In this document: piece after piece, positions 56,602 through 64,000 of the stretch
How the letters are laid out: every line of letters starts with the position of its first letter
How positions within the stretch are numbered: the stretch's first letter is position 1
From: JADKAV01 sp037045455
GTDB taxonomy: Bacteria; Actinomycetota; Actinomycetes; S36-B12; UBA10799
NCBI GenBank assembly: GCA_037045455.1
Contig: JBAOIN010000016.1
Location: 372,001-436,000 of the forward strand
Direction: 5' to 3'
DNA length: 64,000 nt
Program-made: the position numbers and the translations under genes
Notes under the pieces: generated by a model
Told to the model about the DNA's origin: nothing
The model's input: only the letters and a program-made list of their open reading frames with translations
Databases searched by the model: none

Positions 56602-57386
56602 CCGTCCTGATCGGACCGCATATTGCGACACCGATCGGCGGCGGTGACATCTGCCAGGCGTTCAAGGTCCAGACCGAGGGGCACTCGTACTTCGCCAAGA
56701 CGCCACGGCGCCCGGACCCTCATCTGTTGCCGGTCGAGGCGCAGGGCTTGAGAATGCTCGGCTCTCTGAGCCCAGGCGTCGTCGCAGTGAACGCACAGTG
56801 GCTGGTGCTGGAATGGCTTGACGAACTGGGCCCGAGTGCGGGTGCGGCCGAGGACCTCGGGCGACGGCTGGCTGAACTGCACATGGCGCCCGCCGGTGCT
56901 TTCGGGGAAGGCCCCGAGCAAGGCCGGATCGGGTCGCTGCCGATGCCTGCCGGCGCGTTCGACACCTGGCCCACCATGTACGCGCGGTTGCGGATTCAGC
57001 CTTTGCTCGACCCCGGTTTGCCGCGCTGTGCGGCGCTGGCCGACGCCCTCTTGGAAGACCCGCAGTGGGCAGGGCCGGCGGAACCCGCGAGCCTGCTGCA
57101 CGGGGATCTGTGGTCCGGCAACATCCTGTGGTCGCGACCGACGCGCGTGATCGACCCGGCTTGCCATGTGGGTCATCGCGAAACCGACCTGGCCATGCTC
57201 GCGTTGTTCGGGACGCCGCACCTGGACTGGCTGCTGGCGGCCTACGACGAGGCGTATCCGCTGGCCGCCGGCTGGCAGGACAGGGTGGGACTGCATCAAC
57301 TCTGGCCGCTGCTCGTGCACCACCGTCTGTTCGGTGGCGGCTACGGCGCACGGGCCGAACAGATCGCCGAGGGGTACCTGTCGTGA
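56583..57386 (+). CDS. Fructosamine-3-kinase family protein
   Basis: 267 residues of the fructosamine kinase/aminoglycoside phosphotransferase fold. It shows GGDICQAFKVQTEGHSYFAK at the start, with the ATP lysine, and the catalytic loop LLHGDLWSGNILW near residue 178, followed by VIDPACHVGHRETDLAML. The likely role is phosphorylation of ketoamine-glycated proteins or metabolites so that the sugar is released. GTG start at 56583, overlapping TMEM175 by 19 bases. The stop overlaps the GNAT gene. Confidence 0.85.
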   Translation: MGEAGLTVLIGPHIATPIGGGDICQAFKVQTEGHSYFAKTPRRPDPHLLPVEAQGLRMLGSLSPGVVAVNAQWLVLEWLDELGPSAGAAEDLGRRLAELHMAPAGAFGEGPEQGRIGSLPMPAGAFDTWPTMYARLRIQPLLDPGLPRCAALADALLEDPQWAGPAEPASLLHGDLWSGNILWSRPTRVIDPACHVGHRETDLAMLALFGTPHLDWLLAAYDEAYPLAAGWQDRVGLHQLWPLLVHHRLFGGGYGARAEQIAEGYLS

Positions 57387-57850
57387 TTCAGCCGATCGAT
57401 CCCCACGACCCGCGCGTCGCCGACGCCCTGCACGCCTACATGACCGAGGTCCTCGGTGTCTGCGGCATGAATGGCCTGTCGCTGGCGCAGGCCACCACCG
57501 ATGTGGCCGACTACTGCCCGCCGGGCGGGATCTTCCTGGTGGCGTGGTCCGACGACGAGGTCGTGGCGTGCGTGGGGCTGCGCACGTTGAGCGCCCAGAT
57601 CGGGGAGATCAAGCGCATGTGGGTCTCGCCGAATCTCCGCGGCCGTGGGGTCGGCGCCGCGTTGCTGGAGGCGGTGGAAGAGCACGCCGTGACGATGGGG
57701 TTCGACACCCTGCGACTGGACACCCACGAGGGACTGGCCGCAGCCGTCGCGCTCTACCGCGCCAACGGGTATCGCACGATCCCGGCGTACAACGACAACC
57801 CGGACGCGACGCATTTCTTCGAGAAGCGGCTTCGTACGATTCAGGGGTGA
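57383..57850 (+). CDS. GNAT-family N-acetyltransferase
   Basis: 155 residues. The acetyl-CoA binding motif is MWVSPNLRGRGVGAALLEA near residue 77, and the C-terminal motif B is AVALYRANGYRTIPAYNDN. IFLVAWSDDEVVACVGLRTL forms the central strands. Substrate unknown. The GTG overlaps the previous stop and the stop overlaps the serA GTG. Such YitI/PaiA-like enzymes often act on small amines or antibiotics. Confidence 0.85.
   Translation: MIQPIDPHDPRVADALHAYMTEVLGVCGMNGLSLAQATTDVADYCPPGGIFLVAWSDDEVVACVGLRTLSAQIGEIKRMWVSPNLRGRGVGAALLEAVEEHAVTMGFDTLRLDTHEGLAAAVALYRANGYRTIPAYNDNPDATHFFEKRLRTIQG
57835..57840 (+). promoter_or_regulatory. Possible internal leaderless promoter of serA
   Basis: TACGAT inside the end of the GNAT gene, six bases before the serA GTG at 57847. 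It could give serA its own leaderless transcript in addition to operon read-through. Confidence 0.4.
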
Positions 57851-59428
57851 GCAAACCCATCGTCCTGATCGCCGAGGAACTGTCGCCAGCCACCCTTGAA
57901 GCGCTGGGCCCGGACTTCGAGATCCGCCAAACCGACGGCGCCGACCGCGCGCAACTGTTGGCCGCCATCGCGGACGTGGACGCGATCCTTGTGCGTTCGG
58001 CCACGCAGGTCGATGCCGAGGCGCTGGCTGCTGCTGGCAGGCTCAAGGTGATCGCTCGCGCCGGCGTGGGCCTGGACAACGTCGACGTCGATGCCGCTAC
58101 CGAGGCCGGGGTCATGGTGGTCAACGCGCCCACCTCGAACATCGTGTCGGCCGCGGAACTCGCAGTTGCGCTGCTGCTGGCCAGCGCGCGCAACATTTCC
58201 CCGGCGCACCAGGCGCTGGTAAACGGAGAGTGGAAACGCAGCAAGTACTCCGGTGTGGAACTCGCGGACAAGACCGTGGGTGTCGTGGGCCTGGGCCGCA
58301 TCGGACTGCTCGTGGCCCAGAGGCTGAGCGCGTTCGGCGTGCGGTTGGTCGCTTACGACCCGTATGTGCAGCCGGCCCGCGCCGCCCAGCTGGGCGTGAC
58401 GTTGCTGCCGCTGGAGGACCTGCTTCGGGAGTCGGACTTCATCACCGTTCACCTGCCCAAGACCAAGGAGACGCTGGGGCTGATCGACGCCGAGGCGCTC
58501 AAGCACGTCAAGCCCACCGTGCACATCATCAACGCCGCCCGCGGCGGCATCGTCGACGAGCAGGCGCTGTACGACGCGCTGGTCGAGGGTCGCGTGGCCG
58601 GTGCTGGGCTGGACGTGTACGCCAAGGAACCGTGCACGGACAGCCCGCTGTTCAGCCTTGAGAACGTGGTGGCCACCCCGCACCTGGGTGCGTCCACCGA
58701 CGAGGCGCAGGAGAAGGCTGGCATCGCCGTTGCGAAGTCGGTGCGGCAGGCGCTGGCCGGTGAACTCGTGCCGGACGCCGTCAACGTCAAGGGTGGCGTC
58801 ATTGCCGAGGACGTGCGCGCGTTCATCGACCTGGCCGAGCACCTGGGGCGCGTCGGCACGACATTGGCGCCTGCCGCCGTGGCGCAGGTCACGGTGGAAG
58901 CGCTGGGCGAGATCAGCAGCGAGGACGTCAGCGTGCTGGAGCTTGCGGTGTTGAAGGGTATGTTCTCGGTGCTGGTCGACGACCCGGTCAGTTACGTCAA
59001 CGCGCCTGTGCTGGCCCGCAGCCGTGGGCGTGGAGACCGCGCTGGTGACCGAGGGTGACTCCCCGGACCACCGCTCGATGGTGCGGGTGCGGATGGCGTG
59101 TGCCGACGGCAGTTCCCAGGTGGTTGCGGGTACCGTCTTCGGCGCGCGCGACTCCGAGAAGCTGGTCGAGATCGACGGTCTGGACCTGGACTTGCCGATC
59201 AGCGCCCACATGCTGGTGTTCGCTTACGAGGACAAGCCCGGCGTGGTGGGTGTGGTGGGGCAGGTGCTCGGGGCTGCCGGCATCAACATCGCGAACATGC
59301 AGGTCTGCCGGGGCGGCGGCGGAGCCTTGCTTGCACTGACGGTTGACTCTGCGGTCGACTCCGGGACAGTGGATGCCATCCGGCTGCAGATCAACGCCGT
59401 CCGGGGCGCGGCGATCGACCTCGAGTAA
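57847..59428 (+). CDS. serA: D-3-phosphoglycerate dehydrogenase SerA (one frame break)
   Basis: First enzyme of serine synthesis, 3-phosphoglycerate to phosphohydroxypyruvate, about 527 residues, the long actinobacterial form. Substrate and NAD domains: RAGVGLDNVDVDAATEAGV, NIVSAAELAVALLLASARN, the Rossmann loop VGVVGLGRIGLLVAQRL, active-site Arg and Glu region NAARGGIVDEQAL and His in ATPHLGASTDEAQ. After the intervening domain the frame breaks near 59025, then VGVETALVTEGD leads to a C-terminal ACT domain (MLVFAYEDKPGVVGVVGQVL, then NIANMQVCRGG) for serine feedback. Confidence 0.94.
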
Positions 59429-59438
59429 GGCGGCCCGG

Positions 59439-59487
59439 GAACGTTGAACGATTTCGACAAGTCACTTGTCAGAATCGTTCAACGTTC
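59439..59487. terminator. Perfect long palindrome between serA and a convergent gene
   Basis: GAACGTTGAACGATT (59439-59453) is perfectly complementary to AATCGTTCAACGTTC (59473-59487), with a second inner stem GACAAGT/ACTTGTC and a one-base loop. It can fold on either strand. The minus-strand gene stops inside it, so it is also a member of the dyad-element class. Confidence 0.85.
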
Positions 59488-59686
59488 GACCTCGTACGAG
59501 CCGGTAGACCGCATACGCGCCGAGGGCAAGCGAAGCGATCAGCAGCCACCACGGGCGAGTTTCGGTACACCCGCTGCCCACCCCTTCGATCGTGTCGACG
59601 CAGTCGAGCTTGCGCAGGCCCGCCCCGAGCAGCGCGCCGAGCCCGGCGACAAGCAGCATCAGTATCCACGGCCAGCGTCTGCGCAC
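59462..59686 (-). CDS. Small two-helix membrane protein
   Basis: 74 residues: helix one WILMLLVAGLGALLGAGL, a loop with two cysteines (LDCVDT and GSGCTETRP) that may form a disulfide outside, helix two WWLLIASLALGAYAVYRLV. The C-terminus RTLNDSDK and the stop lie inside the palindrome. GTG start at 59686 with TAACCT six bases upstream. No family recognised. Confidence 0.65.
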   Translation of the reverse strand: MRRRWPWILMLLVAGLGALLGAGLRKLDCVDTIEGVGSGCTETRPWWLLIASLALGAYAVYRLVRGRTLNDSDK

Positions 59687-59692
59687 GTGTCG

Positions 59693-59698
59693 AGGTTA
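59693..59698 (-). promoter_or_regulatory. -10 box of the 59462-59686 gene, leaderless
   Basis: TAACCT on the coding strand, six bases before the GTG at 59686. Confidence 0.45.
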
Positions 59699-59715
59699 GG
59701 GCAGGGGGGCATGGT

Positions 59716-59799
59716 ATTCGTGAGCATTGTGGGCCTCGCTTAGTGTGCAGGGCGCGAAACCCCGAACCTGGCTAACGGATGCCCGGAATGCCCACGCAT
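59716..59799. repeat. Dyad element, family 1
   Basis: Left ATTCGTGAGCATTGTGGGC and CTCGCTTAGTG, right GGCTAACGGATGCCCGGAAT followed by GCCCACGCAT. The right arm matches the copy at 7307 closely. It lies in a divergent gap upstream of gad. Confidence 0.83.
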
Positions 59800-59891
59800 A
59801 ACCTTTGGGGCAGCGGCAGGTCCACGGCCCCCTTCCTGTTCTACCGCGGGAAGCCCCCACTGCGGGGGAGCCTCCAGCCCCTTGATCGCCT

Positions 59892-59897
59892 TAGGCT
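59892..59897 (+). promoter_or_regulatory. -10 box of gad, leaderless
   Basis: TAGGCT, seven bases before the ATG at 59905. It rules against a longer in-frame reading that starts at 59779 inside the dyad element. Confidence 0.55.
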
Positions 59898-59904
59898 GGC
59901 TTCC

Positions 59905-61294
59905 ATGCTGCACGACGAGGACATCAAGCAGATCGAGAAGCTCTACCTCTCCCCGGTTTTCGCCCGGTACGGCGAGGAGACGGCGATCGTCTCCGACTCA
60001 CTCGAGGACATGGGCCGCGACCCGCAGGTCGCCTATCAACTCATCCACGACGAACTGATGCTGGACGGCAACGCGCGTCAGAACCTCGCCACGTTCGTCA
60101 CCACGATCATGGACCCGCAAGCCGACAAGCTCTTCGGCGAGACCTACGACAAGAACATGATCGACAAGGACGAGTACCCGCAGACCGCCGCGATGGAAGC
60201 GCGCTGCGTGCGGGTGATCGCCAACCTGTGGAATTCGCCGGAGGGCTCGAACGCCGTCGGCACCTCCACGATCGGTTCCAGCGAGGCGGTCATGCTGGCC
60301 GGGCTCGCATTGAAGCGCCGCTACCAGCAACGGCAGCGCGAAGCCGGGCAAAGCCGAGAAGCCGAACCTGGTGATGGGCCAGAACGTGCAGGTCGTGTGG
60401 GAGAAGTTCTGCCGTTATTGGGACGTCGAGCCGCGCTACGTGCCTGTGACCCCCGACCAGCTGTATCTGACGGCAGACCGGGCCGTGGAGATGGTGGACG
60501 AGAACACCATCGGCGTGGTGGCGATTCTGGGGTCGACGTTCGACGGCACCTACGAGCCTGTCAAAGAGATCTGCGCGGCGTTGGATCGGGTCCAGGAGGA
60601 GAAGGGCTGGGATATCCCGGTGCACGTCGACGGCGCGTCCGGTGGTTTCGTCGCGCCGTTCATCGATCCGGATCTGGAGTGGGACTTCCGGCTGCCCCGT
60701 GTGCACTCGATCAACTCGTCGGGCCACAAGTACGGCCTGGTGTACCCGGGCGTGGGCTGGGTGGTCTGGCGCCAGCACGAGTACGTACCCGAGGACCTGG
60801 TGTTCCACGTCAACTACCTCGGCGGGGACATGCCCACGTTCACCCTGAACTTCTCGCGGCCCGGTAGCCAGGTCGTGCTGCAGTACTACCAGTTCGTGCG
60901 GCTGGGCTTCGAGGGCTTCCGGCAAGTGCAGCAGGCGTGCCGCGACACCGCACTGTACCTGTCGGGCGAGATCGCAAAACTGGGTCCGTTCGAACTGCTC
61001 AGCGACGGGTCGCAACTACCGGTGTTCCTGTTCACGCTCAAGAGCGACCGGAAGAACTACTCGGTCTTCGATGTCAGTGCGAAGCTGCGGGAGCGGGGCT
61101 GGCAGGTGCCGGCGTACACGATGCCGCCCAATGCTGAGGACCTGGCCGGTCTGCGGATCGTGGTGCGCAACGGGTTCGGCCGGGATCTGGCCGACCTGCT
61201 GCTGGCTGACCTGCGGCAGGCGGTGGACTTCTTCGAGAACCTCGACGGCCCGATGCCGCACGACCCGGCGCACGGGGCGGCGTTCTCGCACTGA
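59905..61294 (+). CDS. gad: Glutamate decarboxylase (one frame break)
   Basis: PLP enzyme converting glutamate to GABA with proton consumption. About 463 residues, equal to E. coli GadB. Motifs: YLSPVFARYGEETAIVSDSL, NLATFVTTIMDPQADKLFGE, SNAVGTSTIGSSEAVMLAGL, the substrate region VDGASGGFVAPFIDP and the PLP-lysine SINSSGHKYGLVYPG. The G3 at 60346-60348 should be G2, giving AGKAEKPNLVMG. No gadC antiporter gene nearby. Start chosen from the leaderless box. Confidence 0.93.
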
Positions 61295-61364
61295 TTGCCT
61301 TGGTCCGGAATCGAACTGTCTGATGGACAACAACGCGGCTGTGCGGCGTACACGCCCGTCTACC

Positions 61365-61399
61365 GCTCACAGTTGCGCCGGAGACTAACAACTGTGGGC
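61365..61399. terminator. Bidirectional hairpin between gad and a convergent gene
   Basis: CACAGTTG (61368-61375) pairs with CAACTGTG (61389-61396), extending to 11 pairs including one GT, with a 13-base loop. No T-tract. Confidence 0.6.
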
Positions 61400-61440
61400 T
61401 GAGGCCGTCGTCCCGGCTGCGCCACGGTCATGCTTGGGGG

Positions 61441-61602
61441 CTACTCACCCCCGCGGAACCCCGCGTTCATGCCGATGACGGCCCCGATCGCGGCGAGAAC
61501 TCCGATCCACAGCGAACTGCCGGTCAGCCACCAGACCACCAGGCCCACCGCGACGCCGCCGGCGATCCCGATGGCCAACCCCCGCCCGTCGAAGGTGCCC
61601 AT
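61441..61602 (-). CDS. 53-residue membrane protein
   Basis: MGTFDGRGLAIGIAGGVAVG begins a hydrophobic protein with two helices (LAIGIAGGVAVGLVVWWL and LWIGVLAAIGAVIGMNAG) separated by a short TGSS turn, and the tail FRGGE. Glycine-rich helices suggest tight packing, e.g. as a small subunit or a membrane-complex cofactor. The ATG is 10 bp after the S8 protease stop on the same strand, so probably co-transcribed. Function unknown. Confidence 0.65.
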   Translation of the reverse strand: MGTFDGRGLAIGIAGGVAVGLVVWWLTGSSLWIGVLAAIGAVIGMNAGFRGGE

Positions 61603-61612
61603 GGCTGCGAAG

Positions 61613-63172
61613 CTACCCGGCCGAGCGGGTCCGGGTAGTCGGTGACACCCAGACCGGCGCGTTCTTGTCAGTGGCGTTCAAGCGCACCGCCACGAGCCGC
61701 ACTTTGACCCCGGTCGGGACGGTCAGGGCGTACCACGTTCCTCCGCTGCGGGTACCTTTGAGCTCCAGCGGCTTCGACCACTGGTTGTTCGCCTTGACCC
61801 GCTGCAGCCCGACGACGAACCGACCCTTGGCGGGGATGCGGTAACGCAGCACTCCTGGCCGGGTGTTGACCCGAAGCCGATGCACGATGCGGGTCTGCAC
61901 CTCGGACGGCCGGATGACCGGTGCCTGGCCGCCGCTGGCCACCAGCGAACCGAGCAGATTCAATGCAGCCACCGGGTTGATGAAACCGAAGCCGAACTCG
62001 TCGTCGCGTCCGCGCGCACCGAGGTCGTTCGCCGTCGCGAGGATCACGTCGGCGGGATCGATGTCGGTGCCCAGGGTCCGCTCCCGAGAGATCACCAGCG
62101 CTGCCGTGGCGGCGGTGAATGGAGTGGCCATGGAAGTTCCGGGCATGCGGACATAGCGGCCATCGGCGTAGGTGCTGTAAATGCCCTTCGCCGAGTCGAA
62201 CATGCCGCTGCCGCCAGGAGCCATCACGTCGACCTGCTTGCCGACTTCGGAGAACGACGAGCGAGTCATGCTGCGGGTAACTGCGCCCACCCCGATGACC
62301 CCGGGAAACGCCGCGGGGTACTGAATGGGGTTGTAAAGGGATCCGCCGTCGTCCACGTACGCGTTCCCCACGGCCGCCACCGGCACCACACCCTTGGACA
62401 GGGCGTATTGGATCGCCTTCTGCTCGACGCTGCTGGCGGATCCGGAGTAACTCATGTTGAGCACGTCGGCGTCGTGATCGACCGCCCAGATGATGCCGCG
62501 GGCGGAATCGGCCGAACGTACCCAGCCGCTGGCATCGGCCACGATCACGGGCATGATCGACACGTCCGGTGCCAAGCCGGCGCCGCCCATGCCGTTGTTC
62601 GCCGTCATGGCGATGATGCCTGCGACGTGCGTGCCGTGACCGTTGGTGTCTGTGCGACCGTCCGTGCCGTCGACCAGGTCGACGCCTTTGACGAACCTGC
62701 CGGCGAGATCAGGGTGCCGGGATACCCCTGAATCGAGCACTGCGACGGTGACGCCGGTGCCGGTTGAAGAGTCCCACGCGGTTTCCGCCTGCAGGGCGTC
62801 CAAACCCCACTGCTCAACGCGACCAGGATCGGAAGCGGTTGCTGTGGTGGCCAGCCCATCCAGCCGGCGAGGCACATCGACGTCCACCGCAACGACGTCC
62901 GGTTGCTCTTGGATGTCCGCGATCGTCTGCTCCGCGGCGTCGGCCGATGGGGCCACAGCGGTCCGTACCTGCAGCTGGTCGTCGTCCTGCACGGCGTACA
63001 CCACGGTCATGGGGCCGCTGTCGCCGGACTTCGCGACCAGTGCAGACGGATCCTGGGCGACGGTGGCGGCGGGCTGAGCCCAATCAGCGGCGGGCGTGCC
63101 GGAATCGTCGGCTGCCGCGGGGGCGGCCCCCAGCGACAGCGCGACGGAAATCGCGACGATCGCCCGCCTCAT
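61613..63172 (-). CDS. Secreted subtilisin-family serine protease (S8)
   Basis: 519 residues. The signal peptide MRRAIVAISVALSLGAAPAA is cleaved near residue 21, followed by an inhibitor-I9-like propeptide (VVYAVQDDDQLQVRTAVAP). The S8 catalytic domain has all three residues: Asp in VAVLDSGVSRHPDL, His in NGHGTHVAGIIAMT and Ser in PGTSMATPFTAATAALV, with oxyanion Asn in VPVAAVGNAY. A C-terminal domain of about 110 residues (LRYRIPAKGRFVVGLQRVKA) resembles a beta-sandwich. ATG at 63172, TACCGT six bases upstream. Confidence 0.9.
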   Translation of the reverse strand: MRRAIVAISVALSLGAAPAAADDSGTPAADWAQPAATVAQDPSALVAKSGDSGPMTVVYAVQDDDQLQVRTAVAPSADAAEQTIADIQEQPDVVAVDVDVPRRLDGLATTATASDPGRVEQWGLDALQAETAWDSSTGTGVTVAVLDSGVSRHPDLAGRFVKGVDLVDGTDGRTDTNGHGTHVAGIIAMTANNGMGGAGLAPDVSIMPVIVADASGWVRSADSARGIIWAVDHDADVLNMSYSGSASSVEQKAIQYALSKGVVPVAAVGNAYVDDGGSLYNPIQYPAAFPGVIGVGAVTRSMTRSSFSEVGKQVDVMAPGGSGMFDSAKGIYSTYADGRYVRMPGTSMATPFTAATAALVISRERTLGTDIDPADVILATANDLGARGRDDEFGFGFINPVAALNLLGSLVASGGQAPVIRPSEVQTRIVHRLRVNTRPGVLRYRIPAKGRFVVGLQRVKANNQWSKPLELKGTRSGGTWYALTVPTGVKVRLVAVRLNATDKNAPVWVSPTTRTRSAG

Positions 63173-63178
63173 ACCCCC

Positions 63179-63184
63179 ACGGTA
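63179..63184 (-). promoter_or_regulatory. -10 box of the S8 protease gene, leaderless
   Basis: TACCGT on the coding strand, six bases before the ATG at 63172. Confidence 0.5.
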
Positions 63185-63257
63185 CGCCCGGTTCCGGGCT
63201 CGCCCGGCACTTCGGCGCGCCGGGCAGGTCAAGGTTTGTGCAAGCTCGCCGGGCTGG

Positions 63258-64000
63258 TCAGGTGCGCTGTGCCCGATTGACCGCGCTTACCACGCCCTTG
63301 AGCGATGCGGTGACGATCGAGGGGTGGATGCCCACGCCCCACAGCACCTTCCCGCCAACCGCGCATTCCAGATAAGCAGCGGCCTTGGCGTCGCCGCCCG
63401 AGGCCAACGCGTGCTCGTGGTAATCCAGCACACGGACGTCGGCCAGGTCGTGCATCGCCGTGCAGAACGCGGCGATCGGCCCGTTGCCATGCCCGGTGAC
63501 CACCAGCTCGCGCCCTTGGTCGGTGATGACTGCCTTGACGACAGTGTCACCCTCGACCTCCGACACGATCTCGTGCTTGATCAGCCGGAACCGGCCCCAC
63601 GGCGCGTCCGGATTGGGCAGGTATTCGTCGGTGAAGATGTCCCACATTGCACCCCCCGTGACTTCACCGCCCTCGTCGTCGGTGTGGTGCTGGATGACCC
63701 CGGAGAACTCGATCTGCAGGCGACGCGGCAGTTCCAGCTTGTGCTCGGTGCGCATGATGTAGGCGACCCCGCCCTTGCCGGACTGCGAGTTGACGCGGAT
63801 GACGGCCTCGTAGGTGCGGCCCACGTCCTGCGGGTCGATCGGCAGATAGGGCACTTCCCAGGCCACGTCCCGCACATCCGTGCCCTGCTCGGCCGCGATG
63901 GCGTCCAGTGCCTTCAGGCCCTTGTTGATCGCGTCCTGATGCGAACCGGAGAAGGCGGTGAAGACCAAGTCGCCGCCGTACGGGTGCCGCTCGTTGACCG
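63258..64000 (-). CDS. leuA: 2-isopropylmalate synthase LeuA (C-terminal part, runs off window)
   Basis: Condenses acetyl-CoA with 2-oxoisovalerate, the first leucine-specific step, drawing on the ilv pathway encoded earlier. The visible 247 residues contain VNERHPYGGDLVFTAFSGSH (end of the catalytic domain with its metal-binding His neighbourhood), linker segments and the C-terminal LeuA dimer regulatory domain (LVVTGHGNGPIAAFCTAM, then VLDYHEHALASGGDAKAAAY) for leucine feedback. The stop is at 63258. The catalytic N-terminus lies beyond base 64000. Confidence 0.94.
   Translation of the reverse strand, partial: VNERHPYGGDLVFTAFSGSHQDAINKGLKALDAIAAEQGTDVRDVAWEVPYLPIDPQDVGRTYEAVIRVNSQSGKGGVAYIMRTEHKLELPRRLQIEFSGVIQHHTDDEGGEVTGGAMWDIFTDEYLPNPDAPWGRFRLIKHEIVSEVEGDTVVKAVITDQGRELVVTGHGNGPIAAFCTAMHDLADVRVLDYHEHALASGGDAKAAAYLECAVGGKVLWGVGIHPSIVTASLKGVVSAVNRAQRT

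Noticed and set aside
59779..59904. 42-codon N-terminal extension of glutamate decarboxylase
   Set aside because: It begins in a dyad element, is low-complexity, and the family N-terminus starts at 59905 right after a leaderless -10 box.

Overview
The window is a 64 kb chromosomal segment of a GC-rich actinobacterium. The evidence is a WhiB protein beside a PdtaS-type sensor kinase, the mycobacterial-type multifunctional Kgd followed by a DUF6104 protein, the LysX fusion (MprF-like plus lysyl-tRNA synthetase), a SigB/F-type sigma factor with an RsbW-like kinase, and many leaderless starts preceded by TANNNT boxes. I cannot place it below class level. There is no rRNA, tRNA, phage or insertion sequence, and no CRISPR array.

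Layout: 1-3.5 kb, biotin operon bioA-F-D-B on the minus strand (bioB runs off the edge). 3.6-8.7 kb, regulation: pdtaS, whiB, a diacylglycerol-kinase-like enzyme, a sigma/anti-sigma pair. 8.7-20.7 kb, metabolism: amino-acid ABC binding protein, malic enzyme, a lone TrpB2, threonine aldolase, an MDR oxidoreductase, Kgd, an acyl-CoA dehydrogenase, a CbiX-type chelatase. 20.9-23.6 kb, sulfur assimilation: nirA, a 41-aa zinc-ribbon protein and cysH behind a 12-codon Cys-rich leader ORF. 23.7-34.4 kb: sugar transporter, a DUF2510 membrane protein with 14 exact 33-bp repeats, acetoacetyl-CoA synthetase, LysX, a lipoprotein, a tyrosine phosphatase. 34.5-38.5 kb: ackA-pta. 38.5-45 kb: Ala-rich membrane-anchored protein, a NadR-like P-loop protein, a circularly permuted ATP-grasp/alpha-E/transglutaminase operon, two secreted proteins including an L,D-transpeptidase. 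46.9-59.4 kb: branched-chain amino acids, nitrogen and serine (ilvD, amtB-glnB, ilvBN-antiporter behind a Leu/Ile/Val leader and attenuator, ilvC-TMEM175-kinase-GNAT-serA). 59.9-64 kb: glutamate decarboxylase, S8 protease, start-truncated leuA.

Two features cut across the annotation. First, many intergenic gaps carry a 45-115 bp imperfect palindrome. Several sequence families recur, all built as paired arms with repeated sub-motifs, in divergent, tandem and convergent gaps alike. At least four genes read into such an element and use a TGA inside it as their stop. One 90-bp copy lies in frame inside the ATP-grasp/alpha-E ORF. Second, at least 18 genes have a TANNNT hexamer 6-7 nt before the start codon, which indicates leaderless transcription and fixes many starts.

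Caution on quality: about 30 single-base frame changes break genes that are otherwise fully conserved (ilvB alone has six or more). Where the reading can be checked, most are one extra base in a short homopolymer, so I treat them as consensus errors and annotate the genes as intact. Coordinates of such genes span all their pieces.
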